From the NCBI GenBank assembly GCA_022478985.1, contig JAKSZP010007904.1:1-64000 (forward strand): a DNA stretch of 64,000 nucleotides, given 5' to 3'. This DNA comes from Massospora cicadina (taxonomy: Eukaryota > Entomophthoromycota > Entomophthoromycetes > Entomophthorales > Entomophthoraceae). Below, piece by piece: positions 32,601 through 45,245 of this stretch. The first letter of the stretch is position 1. Every line of letters begins with the position of its first letter. Both the position numbers and the translations under genes were made by a program. The notes under the pieces were generated by a model. That model saw only the letters and a list, made by a program, of their open reading frames with translations, had not been told where the DNA came from and searched no databases.

Positions 32601-33180
32601 GCCTACAGGATATTCAAGTCTTCTAGGCATGGTGGGCTATTACTGTCAGTTCATCCCACAGTTTGCCAACATATCCAGGCCGCTGTTCTATCTCCTAAAA
32701 AGAGCGTACCATTTGAGTGGCGGCCTGAGCAGGAACAGGCTTTTAACGCTTTACGTATGGCCTTATGTACTAAACCTGTTCTAGTTCATCCTCACTTTGA
32801 CCAGCTTTTTTGTTGTTCACAGATTCGAGCAATGTCGCCATCTGGGCTATCCTGGTTCAACATGATGATAACCAGGTCAATCATCCCGTGGCATTTTTTA
32901 GTAAGATGCTAAGTAAGGCTTAGCGCAACTACAGCATCACCGAGAGAGAATGTCTAGACGCACTATTAGCCATCAAACATTTCTGGCCCTACCTCTACGG
33001 TACTCATTTTAGTATTATTACAGACCTCTCTTCACTCCAGTGGCTTCAACAAATAAAAGATCCCAATGGTCAGTTAGCCAGGTGGGCCCCTACAACTGGA
33101 AAGCTATGAATTCACCATCATCCACCGCGCAGGCACTAAGCACCAGAATGTTGACTGCCTCTCCAGGATGCCAGTATGAG
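32601..33180 (+). pseudogene. Gypsy C RNase H
   Basis: The RT tail ('LLGMVGYYCQFIPQFANISR') leads into RNase H with 'DSSNVAIWAILVQHDDNQ' (32823) and 'NYSITERECLDALLAIKHFW' (32930). It ends at 'AGTKHQNVDCLSRMP' (about 33170), the usual terminal 'N.DALSR' block. Confidence 0.88.
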
Positions 33181-34200
33181 CAGTCTTGGCCCCTGAGGAA
33201 GATTGGCTCTACGACCTGATATGACATCCTGAATGATGGGAACTGGAAACTTCCAAGGTTCAGGCAAAACTCCGCCAAATGACTCAAGACACTTAAATCA
33301 AGGTTGGGCTACTCTACAAGAAATTCAATTAGAAGTGGCTTCCCTATATCTGACCCTCCTCTCAAACAGATGTCATCTTGGAAGGCCATTCTACTGTGGG
33401 ACATGGGGCGGTTATGAAGACCCATGAGTGGCTGAAGTCATGCTGCTACTGGGACCGAATGGTAGAAACCATCCAAGTGGTTTTGGAAGCTTGTATGACC
33501 TGCCAATCCCAAGACTGAGCCAACCCTCAATATCAGCGCTCAGTTGTTTCCCTGACCAAACCTTTTAATATCCTTAGTATCGACGTGGTGGGTCCCCTTC
33601 CCACTGGGCTGCATGGTCACAAGTATATTATCCTAGCTATAGACCACAAAACTAAGTGGGTTGAGGAGATCTCAGTCCCTGCAGCCACCACTAAGGCTAC
33701 CACTCTTTTTCTTGCTCGCTCCATTTTCACCCATCACGGGTGCCCCCAGACCTTACTTTTGGACAATGGGTTTATCTTCACCTCCTAGGTAGTACAAGTA
33801 CTAGATTCGCTATTTTGCACTACCCAGAGTTTCGCTTCCCCCTACCACCCGTCTACTAATGGGGTGGTAGAACGCGCTAATGGAACTCTTGTTTCCATCC
33901 TATGGAAGTTGGCCGCCTCAGATCCTGCCCGCTGGAACCATTATCTAACCAGCGCCTTGCTTGCCTACCTGGTAAGCTATCACCATGTCATCAAGATGTC
34001 CCCATTTGAAGCCCTATATGGGCGGGCACCTCGGCTACCCAGTAGCATCCAGCCCCTGCTCAAAGCCTCCAACCCTAAGAACTCTAAATTTAACTATGAG
34101 GGCTCTAGCTGATGAAATTGTCCGGCTCCAAGCCCAAGCCACTCAAGGCATTATCACCACCACTGGAAGAGAGACATCCTGATCAAATCCTGGATGACCC
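33181..34200 (+). pseudogene. Gypsy C integrase
   Basis: Zinc-binding region 'HEWLKSCCYWDRMVETIQV' with 'CMTCQSQD' near 33500. Catalytic core from 33570: 'SIDVVGPLPTG' (first Asp), 'LLLDNGFIFTS' (second Asp, about 33755), 'GVVERANGTL' (Glu, 33862). The C-terminus keeps 'IKMSPFEALYGRAP'. A TAG at 33786 and other breaks. Confidence 0.9.
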
Positions 34201-34427
34201 TCATTACCAGATCTTCAATTAGGTGACCTTGTTCTCTTTTATCATCATTGACCTGGAGGCTGATAGAATAAGCTCAACGTACTTTGGTCTGGACCCTACA
34301 AAGTCATACACAAGGTGAAGTCTGAGTACTCCATTGCTGACATCAATCAAGGGACTGTAGTAGATCGGGTGCATGGTTTGTTCCTACAGCTGTATATCCC
34401 CCTCCGACAAGATCTTGAGGGGGGAAT

Positions 34428-34839
34428 TGTTGGTATTCAAGATAGAAATCAATTTGACTTCCCTTCTTCCAAATCAGGCCATGCCAAACCGGTCATCAAA
34501 CCTACCTGAGATAAATCTATTACAGGATCCTCCCCCCTATTCCTGAGTCACGTGGGGCGGCATTTCCACCCATTCAGTCAGGTGAGCGATGCTATCCATT
34601 AAGGACGCCCATGAGGAGGCCATTCTGGAAGATCAGTAAAGATCCTGAATGGATGAGGCCCTGACAATCCTGAAGGCACCAAGTCCCAATGCACCCTATA
34701 AATATTGAGGCATTTTAATTAATACAATATTCGGTATTTTAACCCATTTTTCCCATTTCCTCCTTGGCGCTATTACAAATTTTCCAGCTTTGAGCCACTG
34801 TGAACCCCAGCACCAGTCCTTCTAACTGTAGCACTGACA
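34428..34839 (+). repeat. Gypsy C 3' LTR
   Basis: Begins 'tgttggtattcaag' right after the polypurine tract 'gaggggggaat' and ends 'gcactgaca'. Very similar to the 5' LTR, with mainly transition differences, so C is among the younger insertions. Confidence 0.9.
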
Positions 34840-34844
34840 ATATT

Positions 34845-35604
34845 ATTAGAAAGAACTTATTTGAGGCACACTGACCAAGGGATGGACATTACCAAAGCTT
34901 GTAGAGCAAAAAACGAATGAACAGACCTACCCAAACAGAAAGACTTGTCCTCCCAATGCAAGAGGGCGAAACGCAAACAAACTGAACACAACCAACCAGG
35001 TGGAACAGCATCAAGCCGCTCACCCCACCATGGCAGAAGAAAAGGGGAATTGGAGGCTCATTTTTGGAATTGTAGTCCTCTTCATAGGCCAGAATGCAGG
35101 CCAAGGCGGAGTGCAATAGTGAGGGCGACCAGCAACTTGGGATTTGATGTTACTGATGAGCGGATGCTCATTAAAAAACCTGCTGCATAATTTGCACCTA
35201 GTTACAGGGAAAAGCAATTTTATACGTGAAGGTGGATGGTAGGAAGCTGTGAAAATAAAGTGATGGTGGTGCGTGTTTTTTGGCTTGGCCTGCAAAGCAG
35301 CAAAAACTTACTTGATGCAGTCAGCTGCTTGTTTATGGGTAGTTAGGATGTCATGTTTGCCCTGCAGGGTCAAGGTTGGGGCAATTATGGAAAGAAACAT
35401 TTGGCAAGTATTGCCACTGACAATTCGACATGATCATGGAGGCTACAATTATCTGGTTAAGCATCTTCTGAAACAGCAGCTGGTGGTCAGAGCGGAACAC
35501 AAGGACGTCAATCTTGGTGGCGTAAAAACGCCAAGGGGCTGAACAGGGTGTTGTAACTAGATAAATTCTTCAATATGTACTTTCATATCTTCAATTACCT
35601 ATAT
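34845..35604 (-). other. Unassigned sequence, possibly part of a decayed LINE
   Basis: Minus-strand reading continues from the ORF1-like remnant at 35605. 'ATKIDVLVFRSDHQLLFQKM' near 35450-35520 faintly recalls the last endonuclease block of LINEs, but spacing is wrong and no RT follows. No confident call. Confidence 0.3.
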
Positions 35605-36700
35605 TCAATTTATTGATTTCATCCAATGAGGTCCATGGGTTGTCATACTGAAAACCAGGTTCAGTGAATTGATGGGATGTGGCTGATGATTGGAAGAAAA
35701 AGCGGGAGTGAAAAGATGTTCAAGCTGATTTCTTATTGGTAGCAGCGTTGAGACACTGGGATGAGGAGAGGCCTTATTGGCAGCTGCGGGCGCAGCAGTG
35801 GCATCAGGCTTTGTGGGAGGAGGGGTAGGATTGTACTTCATAACAAAAAGTATGTGGGGTGTGTGGCGGAATGGGGCTAGTTTGAGACATCCCAGTTCCA
35901 GTGGAAGCAGCAAGGGAGGGTCATTTACGCAGTGAGTGATCCAACTAAACACGATGGACATATGGTCTTCCCACCCTCAACGCGGGCTCAGAATGGGTGG
36001 TTGGGGCAGAAGGAATGACGGTGTGGGGGGATTGATAAAAGAGAATTTTACTATTTTTAGGGTTAGTTATGGTGATTCCCAAAGCCCAGCAAGATGAGAG
36101 GCCCCATTGGGGACCACAAACTGAAGGATGGGATTAGAGCAAATATGGCCAAGACTTCCATCAACTTCTGATGGAGCACCCTGGGGGGAAGATGAGTGGG
36201 CAACCCTGAAAACTGAACCACCATAGTGGTGTCTGTGGGGAGCTAGGTGCACGTTGTGGGGATAGGGGTGCCCTTGAAACCAGGTGGACAGTGGCCGCAA
36301 TGGTGGAGTCAGCTTCACAAGTGAAGCAATTTTTAAAATACCTTTAATAGGGGCTGAAATCAATACAACCAGCCGGCTGCATTACCACTTGGCCATGTCA
36401 ATAATGGCTTCCTCTGCATATGGGAACAATTTCCATATTTGACCCAAAGGATGAAATGCAGATGAGAGTGGGTGAGAATAAGTTGGCTGCAAGGCACTGC
36501 CTGGGCGCATGCAAGGTGGATGGCAAGATCCTTGAGCGGAATGAACCAACACAAGGATTTGGTAGGCTAGACAAATCAGTCTGATTGAGTTTTTCTTCCA
36601 GATGGAAAATGATGGATGTGGTTTTGCTGCTGCCCCACACAGGAGCAGCCAACAGAGAATCCAAAGACATTGAGGAGCAAATGGGGGAGGTAGTCATAGG
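35605..36700 (-). pseudogene. LINE ORF1-like remnant
   Basis: Three minus-strand frames (36697-36398, 36363-36067, 35961-35605) follow the layout of LINE-1 ORF1: 'HPLGQIWKLFPYAEEAI' near 36440, then 'ICSNPILQFVVPNGASH' near 36120 (compare 'IYGADSLLQFVVPNESDH' of family A). A C-X2-C pair and a later H (about 35965-35920) look like a broken zinc knuckle, followed by a Pro/Ala-rich tail. It is closer to family A than to LINE-1. No family A 3' end was found, so it may be a third LINE lineage. Confidence 0.5.
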
Positions 36701-38012
36701 TTTAGTTTATCTTTTTTACTTTTTAAAATTGCTCAGAAGTTATGCCAAGCGGAAAGAAAAAATTAGTAAGGAGTGTAATATTATTAAAGCCACATTGATT
36801 CATAACCTAAAAATGTTTATCATGAAAAGTTACATATTTATTAAAAGAAATTTAGAAGCTTTCTACATAAAATAAATTGAAGTAGTATCTAAAGACTTAT
36901 GTATAAAAAAGGTATATTCAGCTTAAAGTACTTTACTCTAAAATGAAAAAATTAAAAGTTTCTATTAAAAGTTCCATTATACAAAACCAGCTTCTAAAAA
37001 TGCCACAATATTCGCGCAGCTCTTTTTAATGAGTTTAAATGTAATTATAATATACAGCAGAATTTGGTTAATGATGTTTGATTCGCCAAACATATAAAAA
37101 AGTTCCAATTATAATAATATGTCTGGCCTACCTTAATTATTCTGAGTATTCATTAGAATTTAAAATCACTTGTCACTTTGTTTTTTTATTATCTATTTCA
37201 TAGTTATTCTGGAAAGATTTCTTATCAAAAACAAAATAAGTTTCCCTTCAGTTTATTTATATCTCTAATGATCCAAGATGGCTGCCTAATTTTATTTTAT
37301 ATTACAATACCTTTATAATAACAGCTGGCTATTGGTTTTAGTAATTACTAATTTAATTATTATCATTGAGCGTTGATGCAATATTAAAAAAACAGGATAA
37401 TGACAAGCCTTTTTTGGCATTAGATCTACTTAAATTATTATTACCCTTTAATTATTTAAGTTGCTTCAAAAATGAAATTTATATTTTTGTTTTTGAAGTA
37501 TAGCTCAGAATTTTTTGTGATATATTCATATCTTCTATATGAGCCCCTTTATTATAAAAGTAAGCCACTATTGTGTTTTCTTACCACATCTTGAAAGCCT
37601 ACTACCTCACAAATAATGATGATCATAATTTTTTATAAATTGTTAATGTTTTTTTACTCTTGATACGCGACAGTTATACCTTTTAAGTGACATGCGTGAA
37701 CCCTTACTTGCATTTAATGTGTCCTCAGTTGGGGTTGTGTGAAAGAAATGTTTCATAAAGACCATGTCCTCCTTTTTGATATAATTAGATATTATAGGAG
37801 TCTATATGTATAAGATCTCCAGTGAATTGTAAAATGCTGGAAAGAAGTTAACTATCAACAAAATAGCTTCCTTATAATCCTATACATATTCTTTATTCTT
37901 GAATGTGTACTTGATTGTATTATAATGTTCTTCTTGCCATATCAATGAGTAACTAGAACCCAAAAATGATGCCTGTAGAGCATACATAACTAATCAGTAA
38001 ATCAATTGGCAA
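36701..38012. other. AT-rich non-coding stretch
   Basis: No ORF longer than chance and no recognised repeat. It forms the left flank of gypsy F. Confidence 0.6.
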
Positions 38013-38017
38013 CCATT

Positions 38018-38504
38018 TGTCAAGAAATTAATATTACTGGATGATAAGCCATATATCCAGTGATTGTATCATACAAGTTGAGGTGAGCCTTAAATTTGCA
38101 GAAGATTATGTTGATGTTAAGTAAATTAATTGAAGTACCAATAGTTTGGCAAAATGAGTGAATTCTGATGAAACCTTGAGATAGAATAAAAGCTCCTAAA
38201 ATGTAACAAACAGGATATTACTAAGTGAAAGGTTTGATATTGACTACAAATACTGAGGATAAAAGTTAAGTGGGAGAATAATAAGGGTGAGTTTTTTTAG
38301 TGGCATAATAAGGAGGAAACGTTGGCAGAGATAGTCGCGATTTATTATAAATAAATTAGTGTCAGTTGGTGTGATAGCTCCATATTTTATGCATCATTTT
38401 TATTACAGGATTGGCAATACTCATATTGTCCGTCCGTTGCCCAGTTATGATTAACTGGTGAAATAAGCATAGTGGATCTAAGAGATACCACAAAAAAGTT
38501 AACA
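38018..38504 (+). repeat. Gypsy F 5' LTR
   Basis: Starts 'tgtcaagaaatta' after the 'ccatt' duplication and ends 'gttaaca'. Shared blocks with the 3' LTR include 'aaagattatgttgatgt' (with one change), 'ggataaa' and 'agagatacca'. Confidence 0.88.
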
Positions 38505-38505
38505 G

Positions 38506-38521
38506 TGGTGCTCTTTATAGG
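38506..38521 (+). promoter_or_regulatory. Primer-binding site of gypsy F (decayed)
   Basis: 'tggtgctctttatagg', two bases after the LTR. It matches the common site 'tggtgctcactacagg' at 13 of 16 positions. Confidence 0.75.
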
Positions 38522-38609
38522 GGGCCACCTGTCAACTTTAGTACATGGAAACTAGGGAATCATGACAAGCCCCCACTTATTACGTCAAAATTTAATTGGG
38601 CTTATATGA

Positions 38610-40034
38610 TTGATTATTGAGGAACCAATTGAGACAACTAATGAAGGACTGGCATTATTTATGGTGATGGAACCAGGTGATGAGGACCTCAGAATGAAAC
38701 TGCATATAGCAGCTTGCCCCATGTTAGTGTTAGACCAACAGGGCAGATCCATAAACATAACCCCTCAGCAACTGTGGGGTATCATGGAATGGCTCTTGCG
38801 GGGTTACCGCCTCTACAAAGATGTGTGTGAACATGACCTGAAGATGCTTTATAACTGAAGTGACCAAAAAGCCAATTATGAATTGTATATGTCTTTATTT
38901 TGATGCTACCACAACGGAGCTCTCTTTCCAGGACAGCACACATTGAAGTGAGAAATACCTGATAGTATACATTCAGCTTTAATTTCCAAATACTTCATTT
39001 GTTGGACGACATAATTTAGAGACTGGCAATATCATGAGCTTTATTCAGGCAAACAGAACAACACTCGCCTCCTACTTGAATGGCTCAACCACTCTCTCTC
39101 AAAATCCAGTGGTTGCTTGTGCGCATAGAAAGTCATGTGTGGATATCATCATCACCTGGACGAGTTAGTTTCACCTTTGAATCATGAGTTACCCTGAGTA
39201 ATAGAAAAATGTTATATCCGCATGGGATTTTGGGAAAATGGATATGAGATGTTCCAACACTGGGTTGTAATATTGAGTGCTTTATGGTAGAAATGTCTGA
39301 ATAGGTGGAAGAAATTGACACAGTGGTGTCATGGATGAGATACTGATTTTACCCTGTTCAAGTGGCAGATGACAGATCACGCTGACACCAAGCGCTTGAA
39401 ATAGTCAGCTTTGTGCAGAGTGGAGTAACCAGCAGACGTCTGACCATGTGGCAATCTCTTTTTCTGGTGACCTCGAACTACAGCCAATTCTTAATCCTGA
39501 TTATTCAGTGGTAGAGCACTAGTCAAGAAGCTTAAGGCTGAACCATTACTCTTTTCTTCATAGAGATGGTGGAGTACGCGGATTGTGTATATTCTTGGAT
39601 AACCTTCAACGGTTGAATGAGGAGTTGGTTTAGGTGTGAGCTGCTTTAATCAATCAAGTGGATAAAGAAAACCAACAAGAGCACGAAACTAACCAGAAGA
39701 ATGTGAGACTTCAGGACTCATTGGAGGATGTCCTCTTACAACTTCATAAAATGGAGTGTAACCTGGACACAGAGTGAGAATGCTGCCACAAATTACAGAA
39801 GGAGTTCAAAGATCCTGGGCAGGGGGCAAGTGATAAGCGGTGTTGGTGCTATTCAGTCAAAGCGGAGTGGTGTAATAGACAAACTTTTCACAGAACGGAC
39901 TGGTGAGGAGGTAAGGGTGCAGTCAGTGGCAAGCCTGGAGAAAAATGCTATGGATCGGCCAGCGAGTACCCCCCAGGGGTCATGGTAATCCCTCCCCTTA
40001 ATCCAACCTCTTCTTGGTCTACTTTGGCGGATTT
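38610..40034 (+). pseudogene. Gypsy F gag, N-terminal part
   Basis: Open at 38610-38858 ('PQQLWGIMEWLLRGYRLYK'), then many stops. 39640-39810 reads as a coiled coil ('NVRLQDSLEDVLLQLHKMEC'). Gag is cut at 40039 by gypsy E and resumes at 57815. No collagen-like tract is visible here. Confidence 0.65.
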
Positions 40035-40039
40035 ACATC

Positions 40040-40793
40040 TGTAAAAATTTACTTAAAGGTTATTATCAGCAAGCAACCCTAGTAATCTTTTTACTGCACA
40101 GGTTCAATTTCTTGTGCACTTCTTTCATGTTGTATAGTATATTAGATTACCAGTTGATAATAGTATAACAACTATTATCCATAAATGAGTAGGAATTCTT
40201 ATATCTTGACCAACGCTCAGCCAGTATTCCCGATTAAATACTTGAATGATTAGATCTAGGGATTCATTCCCTCATTTTTTCCAAACCAATCTTCTTGAGA
40301 TTCCCTGATGACAGTCTTTTTGGTTCAACACACAGTCAGCAGCAATCCCCCAATTGTTTCTCCTTCTTCTCTAGATCCCCACTTAGATCTTTACTCTTTT
40401 ATCTAAGAGTTTCCAATTATTTCACATAGTAATAATATCCTTGAGAAGAATAGCACAATGGAAAGCTAATAATAGTTTACTACTTAAACTATATACTGGA
40501 TGAAAAAGTATAAAACTTCTTTACTAAATGCTTTTCTTGTAATTACTGTTTTATTTTGTAAGTGAATCCTAGGGAATTTATAGTGGGAATTTTGTCTAAC
40601 CCTTGTTTGACACCTCTTTGATGAAATGACAGACATTGCCATTGAATCACCCATCCTCATCTCAGCAGCGATGGTACTCCCTATTTGGCTAGGATTTCAA
40701 CATTGGACATCCTCAAGACCAAAACGTAAAGAGTCAGAAAATGTGTCCCTAACATTTTCCTCTTGATCCAAGTGAACCAACCATTTTTGCTAG
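40040..40793 (-). repeat. Gypsy E 3' LTR, distal part
   Basis: Nearly the same as 56667-57410 over its whole length ('tgtaaaaatttactta' to 'ccatttttgctag'). Ends at the gctag duplication made by gypsy D. Confidence 0.92.
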
Positions 40794-41603
40794 TGTAAAA
40801 ACCGCGGGGTTTCTACTGGTGCACAAGTTCACTTAACTATTAGTTCTAGGAATAAACTTGATTTTTCTAATTGTATGAAGACAATTAGCCTAGTCAAGTT
40901 CAGGTAATTGGGTAGCTTTGGCCCTACTCTGGCAATATAAAAGGATTTAAGTGACTTTGGCCTCACTCTGGTATTAACACTTAGATGGAAGACTTCTTCA
41001 CAACTTCACTATGATGTAGACAATCCACAAATTGGAAACTATGAAGTATTCACAGTACTAAGGTGTTTTTTATTAGTAGAGAGGGAATATTAATAGGGTA
41101 AAATGATGAAGGACATGTGTTATGGGGTACTCATGGTAACCACGAAGTTCTCAGCATGCCTAGCTGACAGAAAAGGGATATCCATGAGGTTCTTGGCACA
41201 CCTAGCCAATGAAAAGGGATATTGGTTCAATTTCAGGAAATATTCTATCTGATATTCATGAGGAATAGCATAATTATATCGCTATTTGTATCAGTCCACA
41301 TGTTGACTACCCAACCCAATAATTTCCCATGAGTAATTACCCATTTCTTGTTAATTTACTCATCTCCAAATTGTCAGCAACAATACCCAACAAAATTGTA
41401 ACTGTAATTATCATCAGATATGATCTTATGAGAATTACAATTAATCATTTAATTGGTGATTATCGCCAATGAGATGGAATAATCAATCAACATCTCAAAG
41501 CTTAATCATTAAGCTAAATTAAATAAATGAACCAATTAATTAAAATAAATTGAAGCTTAATTAATCCCAAGCTGGATAATGTGGTCATATGAAAATTCCC
41601 ACA
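40794..41603 (-). repeat. Gypsy D 3' LTR
   Basis: Plus-strand ends 'tgtaaaaaccgcgg' and 'aattcccaca'; it reads TGTGGGAA...TTTTTACA on the minus strand. About 40 bp longer than the other LTR because of a segment near 41160-41200 absent there. Preceded on the minus strand by a purine-rich 'gcgggaagata' tract. Confidence 0.93.
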
Positions 41604-41626
41604 TATCTTCCCGCTTGACCAGATTA

Positions 41627-41995
41627 TCAGCTAAAAAATCTTCATCAAATAATTCCTTCTACGAACAAATCTTATCTACTATGAATGAAGCAAACGCCTC
41701 CCATTTTTGAGTGTTGTCACAAACTGCTCAAAGAGGTATCCTTTCCACTCCAGCTAGATCTAGCCCCCTGAGTCAACTTGATTTAGCAATCCCCACTTCT
41801 TCTCTTTCCCTTTGCTGCTTATTTGCAGAATCTACCTCAGGTTTAAAGAATTTGGTTTTGGCTTGCTCTATCCCTTGCAAGTATCTGATCTCAGATCAAC
41901 TTTGGCGACCCCTTTCACAACATCATCGTTCAACCTCCCTCCCCCCAGAGGCATTGAAGAGGAGCTCACAATTCACAACCCAAGGCTTAAAAAAT
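41627..41995 (+). pseudogene. Antisense ORF remnant in gypsy D
   Basis: Plus-strand (antisense to pol) coding remnant between the 3' LTR and the end of integrase. In one frame at about 41845-41920 it reads 'RIWFWLALSLASI', stop, 'SQINFGDPF', aligned to 'RTWFHVGLTLASI', R, 'SHINFNGLF' of the antisense ORF in gypsy E. The stop falls on the Arg codon, as expected from CGA to TGA. It is followed by AATAAA signals (41990-42003). Only the C-terminal third of the E version is present. Function unknown. Confidence 0.6.
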
Positions 41996-42129
41996 AAAAA
42001 TAAATTTAAAGTAACTTCTCTCTTTTTACTATTATTACTATTTTGTTGTTTTTTATCCACTTTTTTCAGTATTTTACTTTTTTCTTATATATATATTTTT
42101 AATACCATTCCTTAAGAAATTTGCTGTGT

Positions 42130-43240
42130 ACTCTATTTTCACACAACCATTGGATATATTCCTGATTGTGTAGGCATCATTCACCATTTTTGCAATAACC
42201 TCAAATGGTCCTGACCATAATGCATCTAGCTTATTTCAGTGACTGAACCCATGAGTATCACAATAGGCTACTTGATATCCAACGGTAATTTCCCTAATAG
42301 TGGATCAACTCTTATCATCAGCTTTTTTAGCATGAAATCTTCTCTTGATTGTTGTATCATAGGCTTGAGATTGTAGATCCACTATTATGTTTGCAAGTCA
42401 ATATAGATATTTATCAGCGCTCATCCCCAGAGTTGGCTCCACTGCTGAATAGAGAATTGGTGGCAATGCTTCTCTATGACTGTACAATAATTTGAACGGC
42501 GTTTTTCCTGTTGCTGAATGGAAACTGATATTATATGCAAAAGTTACCAGACTTAGATAAGACACCCAAGATGATGCTTTACCTGAGATCAGCTTCCTTA
42601 GCATAGCGTCAAGTGTCCCATTGACTCATTCCACAACTTTGTTTGTTTCAGGCCAATATGGTGCAGACACCACCCCCTTAATTCCCATAAGTTCATTCAG
42701 GTATGGAATTATGAATGAGGTAAAATTAGTCCCATTGTCACTCAGCAACACTTGGGGACACCCATGTTGGTATATCACCTGCTCCAGGATGAATTTGGCG
42801 TTACTTAAGGAATCTTCTTGACACAAGGCTCAGGTTTTGACTCATCTTGTAAGGTGGTTGATCACTACTATTATGTAACGTACACCGCCTGTACTCACAC
42901 TTAGTGGTCCCATAATGTCAATTGAAATCATGTGCCAAGCAAACCCTGGCTTCACTAATCAGTAATTTGTCATGTTTACATGGGGCTTATGGATCTGACA
43001 TTCCATGCAACAGGTGATATAATTGGTAACATCAAAAATCAGTGACTCCCAATAGTAGTATTGCCAGAGATGTTCAAGTGTCTTCTTTAACACATTATGT
43101 CTGACAACCTTGTGGGCAGCCCAAATTATCTCAGTGCATTCCGATGGTTTCAGAAATATAAGCCTCTTTTCATTCATTATTTTGAATAATTGTCCATTAA
43201 TGAGCTCGGTATTTTCCATTGCCTTCTTTAACACTTTTTA
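42130..43240 (-). pseudogene. Gypsy D integrase
   Basis: The zinc-binding block opens with 'AHKVVRHNVLKKTLEHLW' and ends with 'CCMECQIHKP'. Core: 'SIDIMGPLSVST' (first Asp), '[18 protein letters not shown]' (second Asp), 'ETNKVVE' (Glu). C-terminal 'FAYNISFHSATGKTPFKLLY', then 'KLDALWSGPFEVIAKM', a GPF-type module. Stops fall where relatives have Arg or Trp ('LTR', stop, 'VK' against 'MTRWVK' in E). Confidence 0.92.
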
Positions 43241-43244
43241 AATT

Positions 43245-43930
43245 TTGATTGGCTCTTCCTGAAATTCCCCATGGATCATTCGCTTGAATAGGTCATCAGC
43301 ACAATCTTACGCAGCAAGAACGGTTGGCAACATAGACAGACCATCAGCACTCTGATTCTTATCTATCGCCTGATGTTCTATCTCAAAGTCATAGGCCTGT
43401 AACTTCAAAGCCCACCGTGCCAATCTCCTTTCTGTTTCTTTAAGGTTATGAAGCCATTGGAGAGAGGTGTGGTCGGTCACAAACTTGAAGTGTGTTCCAT
43501 AGATATAGACTTAAAACTGCTTGCATGCATAGATAACCACAAGACACTCTCGCTCTGTAACTGTATAGTTCCTCTCAGCCTTCAACAGTGTTCAGCTGAC
43601 ATATGCAACTGGGTGTTCATCCCCCTTGTCATCTACTTGGCTAAGGATGGCTCCTATTGCCATCAATGACGCATCCAACTGAATAATGAATGGCTTTTCA
43701 AAATTCAGGTATTTCTAAAATTGGACTCATTATCAAGCATTTCCTTAATTCATTGAATGCAAGCTGAGCCTCATTACTACAGACAAATCCCTTCTTCAGA
43801 TCTTTCAATAGGTGGAAAAGCGGCTCAGCTATTTTTGTGAAATCTTTAATGAATCGGCGATAGTAGCTGACCATTCTAAGTAAACTTGAATATTGCGTAT
43901 GCTCTTGGGGACTGACATCCAATTAATTGC
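43245..43930 (-). pseudogene. Gypsy D RNase H
   Basis: 'YSSLLRMVSYYRRFIKDFTK' (RT tail), 'LDASLMAIGAILSQVDDKG' (first Asp), 'ERNYTVTERECLVVIYACKQ', 'TDHTSLQWLHNL'. The terminal region has 'NQSADGLSMLP' in place of 'ADALSRLP'. Few stops. Confidence 0.9.
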
Positions 43931-44700
43931 TTCTATCTTTTGGATTTGGGGCTTAAGTCCCTCAGCGTTAAAAATGAATCCTAAGTATTCTAATTCCTCC
44001 TTAAAGAAATGGGATTTTATTGGCTTGATTTTGTTTTGCTGAAGACAGTCACTTGAATACATCCTCAAGATGTTGTAGATGATTGGTAAACGTTCATCTG
44101 AATACATTAATGTCATCCAGATAGACTAGGACACAGGACAGCTTTAAATCTGACAAAATTGTGTCCATAGCCCATTGAAATATTGCGGGGTGTTGCATAA
44201 GCCTTGAGGCATCCTCATCGGCTGATACAACCCCTGTGCTGTGATAATAGCACACTTCTCTTGGTATTCTGGGGGAATATCTATCTGCCAATATCTGGAG
44301 ATTAAGTCCATGGCGGAGAAAAAGTTGGCTCCTCCTAACTGATCCAGCGTGTCATTGATCCTAGGCATAGGGTACAAGTCCTTTTTCGTGATTTTATTTA
44401 ACCGTTGGTAATCTATTATGACTCAATCTGAACTGTCTTTCTTGACTATCAATATATGACTCACCCATGGGCTGGATGACGGTACAAGCATTCCATGCTT
44501 CAAGAGTTTTTCAATTTCTTTGCCTACTACTGCCTCTGCCACCCTAGACCGTCAAATAGTCCTTAATAAAATCAGCTATTATCCCCAGTATCAACTCAGT
44601 GCAAAAAATCCTTCACACACCCAAGATCATGGTCATCCTGCGCAAAAATAACTCAGTATTTCTTGAATTAGGCCAGAACTTCATCATTCTGGTCTTCCAT
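43931..44700 (-). pseudogene. Gypsy D reverse transcriptase
   Basis: 'SPWVSHILIVKKDSSD' followed by a stop at a conserved Trp position, then 'PMPRINDTLDQLGGANFFSA', 'MDLISRYWQIDIPPEYQEK', 'MPQGLCNT' and the catalytic 'LVYLDDINVF' (about 44110-44140), intact. The frame changes near 44140 and 44090. This is the only gypsy RT here that keeps both catalytic Asp residues. Confidence 0.92.
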
Positions 44701-45032
44701 TAATCCAGATAATCAATCCCGTTTGAACAGCGTATGGAATTCCCATCATTTTCTTTTGGATATCCCAATTCGTCCAATTCACCAAATTCATAGAAGGAAC
44801 AAATCTCTGATACCGGTTTTAGTTGGGCGAATACAACCACCTGGTGTCCTTTGACCTTTATTGGAGAAATTCCTAGATTAGCTAAAAGGACCTTAATCTC
44901 CTCATGACCAGGGATTAAAATTCCTGGGGCTACCCAAGGTTCAATCCTCGATTGTTGCCAAGGAGCTTCAATTTCTGAATATAAATGCTCTGGGATCTCC
45001 AAGGTCAGTCTGGTCTCCACGATTTTTTGCAT
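44700..45032 (-). pseudogene. Gypsy D protease-RT linker domain
   Basis: 110 open codons with 'EPWVAPGILIPGHEEIKVLL' and 'ISPIKVKGHQVVVFAQL'. E has the same unit at 54328-53930 ('EPWVAPGIIMPGRGEIRVLL'). It is a predicted beta-rich domain between protease and RT, common in gypsy pol; function not established. Confidence 0.75.
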
Positions 45033-45245
45033 TCCTAGCTGAATTATGACAGCTTCTTTAGAACATATTGGGATCCCAAGATTTTTGTTACATATTTAGG
45101 TAATTTCTGGGCTTTTCTTCTGACTAATTTGTAACTGATAGGTAGTATTCCATTCTTATAGACTAAGTTGATGAAATTGTTCTGTCTATTAAGGGGTCTT
45201 TCCCCTCACGTTGATATACCAGCGGCAACATCTGCCCCAGAATCG

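Larger units (their letters stand above)
28327..34839 (+). mobile_element. Gypsy C: complete Ty3/gypsy element
   Basis: A 6.5-kb element with LTRs (28327-28741, 34428-34839), primer-binding site, gag with collagen-like tract and zinc knuckle, protease, RT, RNase H, integrase and a polypurine tract (34417-34427). Flanking 5-mers are 'atata' and 'atatt', a probable target-site duplication with one change. It belongs to the non-chromodomain type. Pol is on one strand but broken by about a dozen stops and frameshifts. Confidence 0.92.
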
